From Abyssibius sp040880065 (GTDB lineage: Bacteria > Pseudomonadota > Alphaproteobacteria > Rhodobacterales > Rhodobacteraceae), in NCBI GenBank assembly GCA_040880065.1, contig JBBDJE010000053.1, positions 1-64,000 on the forward strand: 64,000 nucleotides of DNA. Reading direction: 5' to 3'. Shown here one piece after another: positions 39,558 through 48,908 of this stretch. The notes beneath the pieces were generated by a model, which ran no database searches, had not been told where the DNA came from, and worked only from the letters and a program-made list of their open reading frames with translations. Position 1 is the stretch's first letter. Every line of letters starts with the position of its first letter. The position numbers and the translations under genes are program-made.

Positions 39558-40568
39558 GTGCCGAGTTTTATGGTGTATACTGGGCAAGACCTGGGCCTGA
39601 GCGGCAGCGCCGGCGATCCTTTCGGCGTATACCCTACATTTAATGCGACCGTAACCACCGCTGCCGCACCCGGCGCTGCACCCACTTTGGTAACTATCAC
39701 CGATGATGATAGCGCGCTCAACGTTGAAAGCCCGAACAACCAGTTGCTGACCGCGCCGATTGATATGGATGGAACCATGATTGGCCCGGCTGGTAGTTCT
39801 GTTACGATTTTGGGCACGTCGGTTGTAATCAACGCCACCACGGGCGAAACGGGCCTGCTGGCGATCATCCAGATAAACGATGTCGATGGCATAGCGGGCA
39901 ACAATATCATAATTGGTTATGCCACAACGATAGAAATCAGCCCCGGCGATAGTCTCAGTATTTTCAAGTGGAAAGGCTCGCCGCGCTCGGTTGACTATGA
40001 TGACCTGATCGGCGCACCCGTCTGTTTTGCCGCCGGAAGCCTTGTGCAATGCCCCGAAGGCTGGCGCGCAATTGAAATGCTACAGCAGGGCGACAGGGTT
40101 TGCACCGCCACCGGCCCGCGCCCAATTATGTGGCGCGCCGAACGCCATGTAAGCGGCCTTGGCCAGCTTGCCCCCGTTCGCATGGCAACGGGCACGCTTG
40201 GGGCAACGGCACCCTTGTTCTTGTCGCCCGACCACCGGATTTTGCTTTCGGGCAGCATAGCGCAGCTTTTGTTCAATACAGCACAAATATGGGTGCGCGT
40301 CGCCGATTTATGCAATGATAGCAGTATTCTACGCCAGCCCCAGCGGCAGGTTGCCTACCATCACCTGCTGCTCGAAGGGGGGCATCATACGCTGAACGTG
40401 CAGGGTGTTTTGGCTGAAAGCCTCGACCCGCTCGCCGCATCCGACCCTACGGTCCTTGCCAGTATTCCCGCCCATTTGCTTGCCGCAAGCTATGCAAGCC
40501 ACCCCACGCTAAGTGCGCTTGAAGCCCGCGCCGCCACGGCCTATCAAGGGTTATGGAAAACCGCCTGA
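39558..40568 (+). CDS. Hint (Hedgehog/intein)-domain protein
   Basis: A 336-residue protein with an N-terminal beta-rich, Asp/Thr-rich segment and a C-terminal Hint domain beginning VCFAAGSLVQCPEGWRAIE near residue 154. It then has LFLSPDHRILLSG. The Cys of CFAAGS and the conserved His of PDHR are those expected for the autoprocessing fold. It starts with GTG after GAAGGGAAAAAC. Secretion signals are not obvious. Its last 16 bases overlap slyX. Rhodobacterales carry many such proteins; their role is not established. Confidence 0.75.
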   Translation: MPSFMVYTGQDLGLSGSAGDPFGVYPTFNATVTTAAAPGAAPTLVTITDDDSALNVESPNNQLLTAPIDMDGTMIGPAGSSVTILGTSVVINATTGETGLLAIIQINDVDGIAGNNIIIGYATTIEISPGDSLSIFKWKGSPRSVDYDDLIGAPVCFAAGSLVQCPEGWRAIEMLQQGDRVCTATGPRPIMWRAERHVSGLGQLAPVRMATGTLGATAPLFLSPDHRILLSGSIAQLLFNTAQIWVRVADLCNDSSILRQPQRQVAYHHLLLEGGHHTLNVQGVLAESLDPLAASDPTVLASIPAHLLAASYASHPTLSALEARAATAYQGLWKTA

Positions 40569-40759
40569 CCCAGCTTGAAGAAACCATCGCCCACCAGCAA
40601 TCGGTGATTGATGATTTGAACGCCGTTGTAACCGATCAGGCCGCTCGTCTGGCGGTGGTTGAACGGCGCGTGCAAATGCTGCTGCAAGCCGCTGCACAGG
40701 CCGAAGCAGACGGTCAGCTTGCCGCACCACCCGCCGACCAGCGCCCGCCGCATTACTAA
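40553..40759 (+). CDS. slyX: SlyX family protein
   Basis: A 68-residue coiled-coil protein (MENRLTQLEETIAHQQSVID, then DLNAVVTDQAARLAVVERRV) that matches the SlyX family. Its function is unclear. It starts inside the last codons of the Hint gene, and its stop overlaps the stop of the convergent Lrp regulator. The length and heptad pattern are typical. Confidence 0.8.
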   Translation: MENRLTQLEETIAHQQSVIDDLNAVVTDQAARLAVVERRVQMLLQAAAQAEADGQLAAPPADQRPPHY

Positions 40760-41214
40760 ACCCCAAGCGCGGTTGTCGCCTTTACCTCTTTCAGAACAAA
40801 GCTTGAAATGACGCCGCGCACATAGGGGCTGCGCAGCAAATGATGGGTCATAAAATCCTCATATGCCTCGACATCGGCAACGCGGATTTTCAGCATGTAA
40901 TCGGATGTGCCTGACACTTTGAAACATTCCTGAATATCGGCATGAAGCTGCACCATGCGCGTAAAACCTTCAATCGCCTCGGCAGAATGATCGGCCAGCG
41001 AAATGTGGGCCAATACGCATAGTTTGCGCCCCGCCAGCGCAGGGTTCAGCAGCGCCACGCGCCCCGAAATTAGCCCGGCACGCTCAAATTCCTGCATTTT
41101 GCGCCAGGCCGTTGAAGAGGCCATGCCACAACGGCTTGCCAGGGCGTTCAACGACAATGTGCAATCACGCTGGATTTCGCGCAGCAAGGCGCTTTCTTGG
41201 TCTGTAAATTTCAT
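40756..41214 (-). CDS. Lrp/AsnC-family transcriptional regulator
   Basis: A 152-residue regulator with an N-terminal helix-turn-helix (ALASRCGMASSTAWRKMQEF) and a C-terminal RAM/ACT domain (IQECFKVSGTSDYMLKIRV). It is divergent from phhA with 114 bp between the start codons. Lrp-family regulators commonly control a divergent amino-acid enzyme gene and sense its substrate, so it probably responds to phenylalanine or tyrosine. That effector is inferred from the neighbour alone. Confidence 0.85.
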   Translation of the reverse strand: MKFTDQESALLREIQRDCTLSLNALASRCGMASSTAWRKMQEFERAGLISGRVALLNPALAGRKLCVLAHISLADHSAEAIEGFTRMVQLHADIQECFKVSGTSDYMLKIRVADVEAYEDFMTHHLLRSPYVRGVISSFVLKEVKATTALGV

Positions 41215-41241
41215 AATTCTCGCTTAATCGAAATAATTTTG

Positions 41242-41252
41242 GCAATGATTGC
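41242..41252. promoter_or_regulatory. palindrome in the Lrp regulator/phhA intergenic region
   Basis: GCAATGATTGC is an 11-bp perfect palindrome around a central G and lies in an A/T-rich context between the divergent starts. It is a plausible half of an Lrp-type operator. One short palindrome is weak evidence. Confidence 0.3.
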
Positions 41253-41328
41253 ACATAAAGCGCCTATTTTGAACCATATTCTCAGCCATTCCGGCCTATA
41301 CTTGGCAAGAGCAAAGCATAGGTGCAAC

Positions 41329-42123
41329 ATGGCCCAACAACCCTACGAATCAAAATTTCCCGATGCGGATGGCATTTACAGCTATACCGTAACCGAGGAT
41401 GACACCTGGCAGCGCCTTGTAGCGCGGCAGACCAAAGCGCTCAAAGGCTATGCTGTCGATGAATATTTTGCGGGTGTCGACATTCTGAACCTTGCGCAAC
41501 CCGCCGTGCCGCAGGTGGCCGCGATCGACGCAGCCCTTGGCAAAGCGGCCAATTTCGGGGTTGAGGGCGTGCCTGCACTCATCTCCCCCAAACGCTTTTA
41601 TGAATTGCTGAGCGAGCGTAAATTTCCCGTAGCAACATTTCTGCGCCGCCCTGAAGATATGGATTATCTGGAAGAGCCTGATATTTTCCACGAGGTTTTC
41701 GGCCACTGCCCGTTGTTGACAAACCGCGCCTATACCGATTTTGTCGAGGCGTTCGGCAAGGCAGCGGGCGGCCTTGGCAAAGGGTATTCTTGGCACATGT
41801 TCCGCCTGTTCTGGTTCACGGTCGAATTTGGGATGATCCGCACGCCCGACGGGCTGCGCGCCTATGGCGCGGGCATCGTCTCCTCGCCATCCGAGCTAAA
41901 GCACGCCTTTTCCGACGCGTCCGAAAAGCTCGATTTCAACCTGCAAACCGCCCTGCGCACGCCTTACCGCATCGACATCGTGCAGCCCGTCTATTTCGTG
42001 ATAGACAGTTTCGAAAATTTGCCGCGCATACTTGATTGTGACATCAAGGCAGAAATCGACCGCGCGAAAGAGGCGGGCGACCTGAAGCCGCGCTTTGAGC
42101 CTGCGAAAAAAGCCTTCGCTTAG
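41329..42123 (+). CDS. phhA: phenylalanine 4-monooxygenase
   Basis: A 264-residue aromatic amino acid hydroxylase without an N-terminal regulatory domain, as usual in bacteria. The iron ligands are the two His of DIFHEVFGHCPLL and a Glu in the FWFTVEFGM segment. It uses tetrahydropterin and oxygen to turn phenylalanine into tyrosine. The start MAQQPYES follows an AGGTG and sits 114 bp from the divergent Lrp-type regulator, so an in-frame extension from 41197 is rejected. Confidence 0.9.
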   Translation: MAQQPYESKFPDADGIYSYTVTEDDTWQRLVARQTKALKGYAVDEYFAGVDILNLAQPAVPQVAAIDAALGKAANFGVEGVPALISPKRFYELLSERKFPVATFLRRPEDMDYLEEPDIFHEVFGHCPLLTNRAYTDFVEAFGKAAGGLGKGYSWHMFRLFWFTVEFGMIRTPDGLRAYGAGIVSSPSELKHAFSDASEKLDFNLQTALRTPYRIDIVQPVYFVIDSFENLPRILDCDIKAEIDRAKEAGDLKPRFEPAKKAFA

Positions 42124-42222
42124 AGCGTGTTACATTCATTTGCATTCACGCAATACGCTCTAACTTTTTGATAACGCATGTTTCAATGCAGAAAACCGGT
42201 TCCCACTTTTCTGCAACATGCT
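42122..42222. repeat. alphaproteobacterial intergenic repeat with AAAACCGGTTCCCACTTTT core, copy B
   Basis: This is the better-preserved copy. The first half has AGAGCGT/ACGCTCT arms. The second half has GCATGT/ACATGC around TGCAGAAAA/TTTTCTGCA, with loop CCGGTTCCCAC. It lies between the converging phhA and dnaE genes. The other copy is at 35383, also between convergent genes. Confidence 0.82.
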
Positions 42223-45200
42223 CTAAAACTCCTCAACCGTCACCACGCCGGGGGCAGAGCGTATCGCACCCTTGATCTGCGGCGAGACAGCATAGTCGCC
42301 TTTCAGCATTATTTCCACCTCGCCCGGCAGGTCGGGGTGGGTCAGAACAAGGTTTACCGGCCCACGCGCCCCTGGCCCACCGCGTTTTAGAATGCCTGCA
42401 ACCATAGAAAACGCCTGTTCTTCATTCACAAACACCCGCAAGCCGGCACTGGCCACACCCGCAATGGCGCTATCAATCGCCTGCACCTTGCGCGCCAGAA
42501 GCTTCAGATTATCGCCCTGCACTTCCGCCTCAACCGCCAGCACGACATTCTGACCAGGGCTTAGCAATTCGCCCGCAGCCTCAAGCGTGTCGGAAAACAC
42601 CGTCACCTCATACATTCCGCTCGGGTCGGACAGGGCGACAAAGGCAAACCGGTTGCCGCGCGCCGATTTGCGGCTTTGAATGCTCGAAACCGTGCCCGCA
42701 ATCTTGCCAATGCTCGCCCCTGTTTGCACCGTTTGGGCGTGCAATTCCGCAAGTGTCAGCACAGGTGGGCGCTGGCGTTTCAGCGGGCCCATATAGTCAT
42801 CAAGCGGATGGCCCGACAGGTAGAACCCGACGGCCTGATGCTCTTGCCCCAGCCGTTCTGTCGCCAGCCAGTCTTCCGCTATGGGCAGGCGGGGCGCGGG
42901 CAGATCCTCGCCCGCCTCGCCAAACAGGCTCACTTGCGAACTGGCCCGCGCCTCATGTGTGGCCGTCGCATAGGCGACCAATGTATCAAGGCTTGCCAGC
43001 ACCCGCGCACGGTTGGAATCAAGCTGGTCAAACGCGCCGGCACGGGCCAGCATTTCCAACGGGCGCTTGCCAACGCGCTTCAAATCCACACGGCGGGCGA
43101 AATCTAGTAAATCTTTAAACGTTCCTTCGGCGCGGGCTGCAACGATCAGCTTCATCGCTTCAACGCCAACATTTTTGAGCGCGCCAAGAGCATAGACGAT
43201 CCTGCCATCTTTTACGCCGAACATCGCACCAGAGCGGTTGACGCAGGGTGGAATGATCTCGATGTCAAGCCGGTCAACCTCTTGTTTGTAAACGGCTAGC
43301 TTGTCTGTCTGGTGTAAATCGCAGTTCATAACGCCAGCCATGAACTCCACCGGATGGTTGGCCTTCAGCCAAGCCGTTTGATAGCTAACCACCGCATAGG
43401 CTGCCGCGTGCGATTTATTGAAACCGTAATTCGCAAACTTCTCCAGAAGGTCGAATACTTCGCTGGCCTTTTTACCGGTGACATTGTTTTTCTTTGCACC
43501 CTCAACAAATTTAGGCCGCTCCTTGGCCATTTCTTCGGCGATTTTCTTGCCCATAGCGCGGCGCAACAAATCAGCGCCGCCCAGCGAATAGCCGGCCATT
43601 TCCTGCGCGATCTGCATCACCTGTTCCTGATAAACAATGATGCCCTGCGTTTCATCCAGAATATGGTCGATGCTCGGGTGCAGGTTTTCGCGCGGATCGA
43701 TCCCGTTCTTAACCTTGCAGAATTTTGGGATATTTTCCATCGGGCCGGGCCGGTAGAGCGCCACAAGCGCCACGATATCTTCAATGCAGGTCGGCTTCAT
43801 CTGGCGCAGCGCGTCCATCATGCCAGCGCTTTCCACCTGAAACACGGCCACGGTGCGCGCCGCAGCATAAAGCACATAGGTCTTTTCGTCATCAAGCGGG
43901 ATGAGGCCGATATCCACCTCAATGCCGCGGTTCTTCAACAGGTCGAGCGCATTTTGAATAACCGTAAGGGTTTTAAGGCCCAGAAAGTCGAATTTGACCA
44001 GCCCGGCCTGTTCAACCCATTTCATATTAAACTGTGTGGCGGGCATATCCGAGCGCGGGTCACGATAGAGCGGCACAAGCTCGTCAAGAGGGCGGTCTGC
44101 AATCACCACACCGGCGGCGTGGGTCGAGGCATTGCGCAGCAATCCTTCCACACGGCCTGCATAATCAAGCATCCGCGCCACAACCTCTTCGTTGCGGGCC
44201 ATTTCGCGCAGGCGCGGCTCGTCTTGCAAGGCTTTATGAATGCTCACCGGCTTTACACCCTCAACCGGTATAAGCTTGCTCAGCCGGTCAACCTGCATAT
44301 AGGGCATTTGCAAAACACGGCCGATATCGCGCACCGCCGCCTTGCTGAGCAGCGCGCCGAAGGTGATGATCTGCCCCACCTTGTCGCGGCCGTATTTCTC
44401 TTGCACATAGCGGATAACCTCTTCGCGCCGGTCCATGCAAAAGTCGATATCAAAATCGGGCATAGACACGCGTTCAGGGTTCAAAAACCGTTCAAATAGA
44501 AGCGAATAGCGCAGCGGATCAAGGTCGGTGATGGTGAGAGAATAGGCAACAAGCGAGCCTGCACCCGAGCCACGCCCCGGCCCCACGGGAATATCATGCG
44601 CCTTGGCCCATTTGATGAAATCGGCCACGATCAGGAAGTAGCCGGGAAAGCCCATTTGCTCGATCACACCAAGCTCGAAATCCAGCCGCGCCTCGTACTC
44701 CGCCACCTCGGCTGCATGGGGAATGACCGCGAGCCGCTCGGCCAAACCGGCACGGGCGGCGCGGCGCAGCTCAACCACCTCGTCATCGGCGAATTTGGGC
44801 AAAATCGGCGCGCGGGTGCGCACCCTGAAACCGCAGCGCCGGGCAATTTCAACAGTATTCGAAACCGCTTCGGGCAAATCTGTAAAGAGCTTAACCATTT
44901 CTTCTTGCGACTTGAAGTAATGCGCTTGTGTCAGGTGGCGGCGCGGGGTTTGCTGGTCGACATAGGCACCCTCGGAGATGCAGATCAGCGCATCATGTGC
45001 CGCGTAAAAGTCAGGCTCGGGAAAAAACACTTCATTGGTCGCAACCAGCGGCAATTCCAGTTCATAGGCCAGCGCAACCAGCCCCGGTTCGCTCGCGGTC
45101 TCCTTGGTCATGCGCGGCGCATCGCCATCGGGGTGGCGCTGAATTTCGATGTAAAGCCTGTTGGGGTAAATCGCCGCAAGGCGTGTGGCCAAGGCCCGCG

Positions 45201-45666
45201 CCGCATCGGTTTGCCCTTCGGCGCAGAGATGCCCGAGCGGCCCCTCGGCCCCGCCCGAAAGCGCGATCAGCCCTTTGGCATGTGCCTCTAGCTGCGCCAT
45301 GGTCACATGCGGCAGCGCGTCGCCACAATCCAGAAAATTGTGCGAATTCAGCTTCATAAGGTTATTATAGCCCGCCTCGCTCTGTGCGAGCAGCACAATC
45401 GGGCGCGCGGGTGGCGGCGCTTCACCCTGTCGGGCGGGTGGCGCGTAAGACAGTGCCAATTGGCAGCCGATAATGGGCTGTAGCCCGGCCCCGGCGGCAT
45501 ATTCCGAAAACTCGAGCGCGCCGAACATATTGCCCGTATCGGTCATGGCCACTGCTGGCATTCCGGCGGATTTTGTCAACTCGATCAGACGCTTCAGATC
45601 GACCGCGCCTTCAAGTAGCGAATAGGCGCTATGGGTGCGCAAATGGATGAATCGGGGGGTGCTCAT
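42223..45666 (-). CDS. dnaE: DNA polymerase III alpha subunit
   Basis: An 1147-residue replicative polymerase. The N-terminal PHP domain starts FIHLRTHSAYSLLEGAV. The catalytic carboxylates are in SMPDFDIDFCMDRREE and in GLVKFDFLGLKTL, and helix-hairpin-helix and OB-fold regions (TVSSIQSRKSARGNRFAFV) lie near the C-terminus. It copies the chromosome as part of the holoenzyme. Length fits DnaE1. It is separated from the transporter operon by a hairpin terminator. Confidence 0.95.
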   Translation of the reverse strand: MSTPRFIHLRTHSAYSLLEGAVDLKRLIELTKSAGMPAVAMTDTGNMFGALEFSEYAAGAGLQPIIGCQLALSYAPPARQGEAPPPARPIVLLAQSEAGYNNLMKLNSHNFLDCGDALPHVTMAQLEAHAKGLIALSGGAEGPLGHLCAEGQTDAARALATRLAAIYPNRLYIEIQRHPDGDAPRMTKETASEPGLVALAYELELPLVATNEVFFPEPDFYAAHDALICISEGAYVDQQTPRRHLTQAHYFKSQEEMVKLFTDLPEAVSNTVEIARRCGFRVRTRAPILPKFADDEVVELRRAARAGLAERLAVIPHAAEVAEYEARLDFELGVIEQMGFPGYFLIVADFIKWAKAHDIPVGPGRGSGAGSLVAYSLTITDLDPLRYSLLFERFLNPERVSMPDFDIDFCMDRREEVIRYVQEKYGRDKVGQIITFGALLSKAAVRDIGRVLQMPYMQVDRLSKLIPVEGVKPVSIHKALQDEPRLREMARNEEVVARMLDYAGRVEGLLRNASTHAAGVVIADRPLDELVPLYRDPRSDMPATQFNMKWVEQAGLVKFDFLGLKTLTVIQNALDLLKNRGIEVDIGLIPLDDEKTYVLYAAARTVAVFQVESAGMMDALRQMKPTCIEDIVALVALYRPGPMENIPKFCKVKNGIDPRENLHPSIDHILDETQGIIVYQEQVMQIAQEMAGYSLGGADLLRRAMGKKIAEEMAKERPKFVEGAKKNNVTGKKASEVFDLLEKFANYGFNKSHAAAYAVVSYQTAWLKANHPVEFMAGVMNCDLHQTDKLAVYKQEVDRLDIEIIPPCVNRSGAMFGVKDGRIVYALGALKNVGVEAMKLIVAARAEGTFKDLLDFARRVDLKRVGKRPLEMLARAGAFDQLDSNRARVLASLDTLVAYATATHEARASSQVSLFGEAGEDLPAPRLPIAEDWLATERLGQEHQAVGFYLSGHPLDDYMGPLKRQRPPVLTLAELHAQTVQTGASIGKIAGTVSSIQSRKSARGNRFAFVALSDPSGMYEVTVFSDTLEAAGELLSPGQNVVLAVEAEVQGDNLKLLARKVQAIDSAIAGVASAGLRVFVNEEQAFSMVAGILKRGGPGARGPVNLVLTHPDLPGEVEIMLKGDYAVSPQIKGAIRSAPGVVTVEEF

Positions 45667-45763
45667 GGTGCGAGTTTAGCCCCAAGCCGCGGCGCGCGAA
45701 ACAGGCAAAGCACGCGCTTTGCCACTATTCCCGCTACGGGCACCAACCCGCTGCGCGCAATAA

Positions 45764-45790
45764 AAAACGGCCCGCAATACGGGCCGTTTT
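45764..45790. terminator. rho-independent terminator after the BMP transporter operon
   Basis: The 11-bp perfect arms AAAACGGCCCG and CGGGCCGTTTT surround the 5-nt loop CAATA. The structure is symmetric, so it can act on both strands. It lies 22 bases past the last leftward gene of the transporter operon and about 100 bp before the dnaE start. Confidence 0.85.
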
Positions 45791-45811
45791 CGTATCGTTC
45801 TCAATCGGCAA

Positions 45812-46882
45812 TTATTGCGGAATGTCGCCGGTTACACCTTCAACATAAAAGTCCATCGTTGCAAGCGTGCCATCATCGGCCACTTCGCCTTCAGCCAGCC
45901 ATGCAGAACCGTCCTGGCGGTTGATCGGGCCGGTGAAAGGGTGGAACGCGCCTGCGGCTATGGCATCAATTGCAGCCTGTGCTTCGGCAGCCACTTCGGC
46001 TGGCAGGCTTTCATTGAACGGTGCAAAAGCAACCATACCGTCGATGATCCCGTGCCAAACTTCTTGGCTTTCCCATGTCCCGTCCATGCCCGCCTGAACA
46101 CGCTCGATATAATACGGGTTCCAATCATCGATGATCGAGGTCAACTGCGCGTTTGGCCCGAAATTCGCCATGTTCGAGGCCTGCCCGAAGGCCAGCACGC
46201 CACGCTCTTCGGCGATGGTCATCGCCGCAGGGCTGTCAGTGTGCTGCATGATGATATCGGCGCCCTGATCAATCAGCGCATTGGCGGCTTCGGCCTCTTT
46301 GCCCGGATCAAACCATGTAAACACCCATACAACCTTGAATTCCACATCTGGGTTCACCGACTTGGCGGCCAGATAGGCGGCGTTGATGCCGCGAATAACC
46401 TCGGGAATCGGGAATGAGGCGATATAACCGATGGTGTTGGTTTCGGTCATGCGACCGGCCATCAGGCCGATAACATGGCGCCCTTCATAAAAGCGGGCCG
46501 AATAGGTCGAAACGTTGTCAGCGGTGCGGTAACCAGTGGCATGTTCGAACCGAACATCAGGAAATTCTTCGGCCACGTTGATTGTCGCATCCATATAGCC
46601 GAACGAGGTTGTGAAGATCATATCCACACCCGCGCGGGCCATCTGGGTGATGACACGTTCTGCATCGGAACCTTCTGGCACTGATTCGACATATGATGTC
46701 TCCACCGCGTCGCCGAAATGCTCCTCCACCGCAAGGCGGCCCAGATCATGCTGGTAGCTCCAGCCCAAGTCGCCGATGGGGCCGACATAAATAAAGCCGA
46801 CCTTGTAAGGGTCTTGCGCCTGTGCGGCGCTCGCCAATCCCAGTGCAAGCGCACTGGCCGCCAGGGTTTTCATCAATCGCAT
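45812..46882 (-). CDS. BMP-family nucleoside-type ABC transporter binding protein
   Basis: A 356-residue Bmp/Med-type substrate-binding protein. The signal peptide is MRLMKTLAASALALGLASAAQAQ. KVGFIYVGPIGDLGWSYQHD is the N-terminal block, and TTSFGYMDATINVAEEFPDVRFEHATGY the hinge region. These bind nucleosides or bases. The start at 46882 follows GGAGGA. An open extension of over 100 codons overlaps the permease gene upstream and is rejected. It is the last gene of the operon, an unusual place for the most abundant component. Confidence 0.85.
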   Translation of the reverse strand: MRLMKTLAASALALGLASAAQAQDPYKVGFIYVGPIGDLGWSYQHDLGRLAVEEHFGDAVETSYVESVPEGSDAERVITQMARAGVDMIFTTSFGYMDATINVAEEFPDVRFEHATGYRTADNVSTYSARFYEGRHVIGLMAGRMTETNTIGYIASFPIPEVIRGINAAYLAAKSVNPDVEFKVVWVFTWFDPGKEAEAANALIDQGADIIMQHTDSPAAMTIAEERGVLAFGQASNMANFGPNAQLTSIIDDWNPYYIERVQAGMDGTWESQEVWHGIIDGMVAFAPFNESLPAEVAAEAQAAIDAIAAGAFHPFTGPINRQDGSAWLAEGEVADDGTLATMDFYVEGVTGDIPQ

Positions 46883-46905
46883 GTAATCCTCCGATAAATA
46901 TTGCT

Positions 46906-47838
46906 TCAATGTGAAGCGTGGAAAGACCGGCCAAGTGAGGCCGGAGCGTTCAGGCTTGCCCGCCGACGGTCGGAGGACATGATCACCAGCACGATAATGG
47001 TGACAAGATAGGGAGTCATCTTCAAATATGCGGGCGAGATGCCCACACCGACAATTTGCAGGTTTATTTCCAGAACAGAAATGCCGCCGAACAGATAGGC
47101 GCCAATAAGCAACCGCCCCGGCTTCCAGCTTGAAAACACCACCAGCGCCAGCGCAATCCAGCCGGCACCGGCGGTCATGCCCTCGGTCCATTGCGGCACG
47201 CGGATCAGGCTGAAATAGGCACCGCCCAAGCCGGCCATCGCCCCGCCAAACATGATCGCGGCAAGGCGGATCATGACCACATTATAGCCGAGTGAATGCG
47301 CGGCATCATGGCTTTCACCCACGGCGCGCAGCACAAGCCCTGCGCGGCTGCGGTTCAGGAACCACCAAAGCGCAATCACCATGAAGATCGAGAAATACAC
47401 CACCGCGTCATGGTTGAACACAATGCGCCCCAGCACCGGAATATCGGTCAAAAACCCGATATCGAGCTTGGAGACAGCGGGCGGTTTCAAACCGGTATAG
47501 GAATGCCCGAGCAAAGCCGCCAACCCAAGGCCAAACAGCGTCAGCGCAAGGCCCGTCGCCACTTGGTTAGACAGCAAAAACTGTGTCAGTATGCCGAATA
47601 AAAGCGCCAGCACCGCGCCAGCCCCCATCGCCGCGAGCATGCCCAGATAGGGGTTTTCGGTTTCCACGGCCAAGGCAAAGCCTGCAATGGCGCCGATAAT
47701 CATCATCCCTTCAACGCCAAGGTTCAGCACACCCGATTTTTCAACCACCAACTCGCCCAGACCGGCCAGCAAAATGGGGGTGGCGGCGATCATCAGGCTG
47801 ACAATCAGCGAAATCGGGTCAATCGACGAGAAATCCAT
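46906..47838 (-). CDS. nucleoside-type ABC transporter permease (NupQ/YufQ-like)
   Basis: A 310-residue permease with about nine hydrophobic segments. LGELVVEKSGVLNLGVEGMM is the family signature near the N-terminus, and LRAVGESHDAAHSLGYNV is the coupling loop. It pairs with the upstream permease; their genes share TAATG. The family is BPD_transp_2, as in YufP/YufQ systems. Substrate is inferred to be a purine nucleoside or similar. Confidence 0.82.
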   Translation of the reverse strand: MDFSSIDPISLIVSLMIAATPILLAGLGELVVEKSGVLNLGVEGMMIIGAIAGFALAVETENPYLGMLAAMGAGAVLALLFGILTQFLLSNQVATGLALTLFGLGLAALLGHSYTGLKPPAVSKLDIGFLTDIPVLGRIVFNHDAVVYFSIFMVIALWWFLNRSRAGLVLRAVGESHDAAHSLGYNVVMIRLAAIMFGGAMAGLGGAYFSLIRVPQWTEGMTAGAGWIALALVVFSSWKPGRLLIGAYLFGGISVLEINLQIVGVGISPAYLKMTPYLVTIIVLVIMSSDRRRASLNAPASLGRSFHASH

Positions 47839-48908
47839 TATTTCGCCTCCTTTTTCAGAACAAAGCGGTAGGCCACCAGCACATCCACAGCCAACAGGAA
47901 GAACAGCAGCATGCCTTGGAACACCCGAATGGCGGCGGCTGGCACTTGCAGGGCAAACTGCACGGTTTCACCGCCCACATAAGTGGCCGCCATCAGAATG
48001 CCGGCAAGGAAAATACCAATCGGGTTGAGCCTTCCAAGGAAAGCCACGATGATGGCCGTAAACCCGTAGCCGAGCGGGAAGTTTGTGGTCAGCTTGCCCG
48101 CAGGCCCGACCAGTTCGAACAGCCCCGCCATACCGGCAAGCGCGCCGGAAATTCCCAAAGTCGCCGCCACGATAATGCCGGGCTTAACACCCGAGAACCG
48201 TGCAGCGCGCGGCGCCTGCCCGGTGAGTTTTATCTGGTAGCCAAGCCTGTGGCGCGCCAGCAGCGTATAGGCCAGAACAACCGCGCCAATCGCAACCAAT
48301 CCACCAACATTCAGCCCGGCTGATTTTATCAGCATCGGCATTTCTGCGCTGGCATACTGCGCAAGGCTCCGGCTTTCGGGAAAGCCGCGGCCGTCTGGGT
48401 TTTTCAGCGCGCCGGTGACCATGGCGCGCAGGAAGTTTTCCGCCACATAAACCAGCATCAGGCTGACCAGAATTTCGTTGGCGTTGAATTTCACCTTTAA
48501 AAAAGCGGGGATCATCGCCCAGGCAAAGCCGGCCAGCGCGCCCGCCAGCGTCATCAAGGGCAGCACCCAGATGCCGGGCATACCGTAAAGTGCTAAACCA
48601 ACGGCCCCGCCGCCAATCGCGCCCATGATGAACTGGCCCTCGGCCCCGATATTCCAAACCCCGGCCCTGAACCCAAGGCTCAGCCCGACCGCAATCAGGA
48701 TCAGCGGGCCGCCTTTGATCAACAGTTGCCGCTGCGAATAGCTGTCGGTGAAAGGCTCGATAAAAATCATATGGATGGCTGCAAACGGGTCTTTACCCAA
48801 CAGCGCAAACAGGATGCCGCCGAAAATCATCGTCAGCAAAACGGCCAGCAACGGCGTTAGCCAGAGCATGGCTTTTGAGGGGGCTTTGCGCCGCTCAAGC
48901 CGGATCAT
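47838..48908 (-). CDS. nucleoside-type ABC transporter permease (NupP/YufP-like)
   Basis: A 356-residue permease. The N-terminus is preceded by a basic stretch, then hydrophobic segments. LGFRAGVWNIGAEGQFIMGA is the conserved block and FSGVKPGIIVAATLGISG lies near the coupling loop. It is the second channel subunit, and its start overlaps the ATPase stop (ATGA). It is longer than its partner, as is normal for YufP-type proteins. Confidence 0.82.
   Translation of the reverse strand: MIRLERRKAPSKAMLWLTPLLAVLLTMIFGGILFALLGKDPFAAIHMIFIEPFTDSYSQRQLLIKGGPLILIAVGLSLGFRAGVWNIGAEGQFIMGAIGGGAVGLALYGMPGIWVLPLMTLAGALAGFAWAMIPAFLKVKFNANEILVSLMLVYVAENFLRAMVTGALKNPDGRGFPESRSLAQYASAEMPMLIKSAGLNVGGLVAIGAVVLAYTLLARHRLGYQIKLTGQAPRAARFSGVKPGIIVAATLGISGALAGMAGLFELVGPAGKLTTNFPLGYGFTAIIVAFLGRLNPIGIFLAGILMAATYVGGETVQFALQVPAAAIRVFQGMLLFFLLAVDVLVAYRFVLKKEAK

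Noticed and set aside
43354..44499. 381-codon rightward open frame inside dnaE
   Set aside because: It is antisense to a clearly conserved polymerase and has no motif of its own.
46883..47191. N-terminal extension of the BMP binding protein
   Set aside because: It would overlap the permease gene and hide the signal peptide. The start at 46882 has a good RBS.
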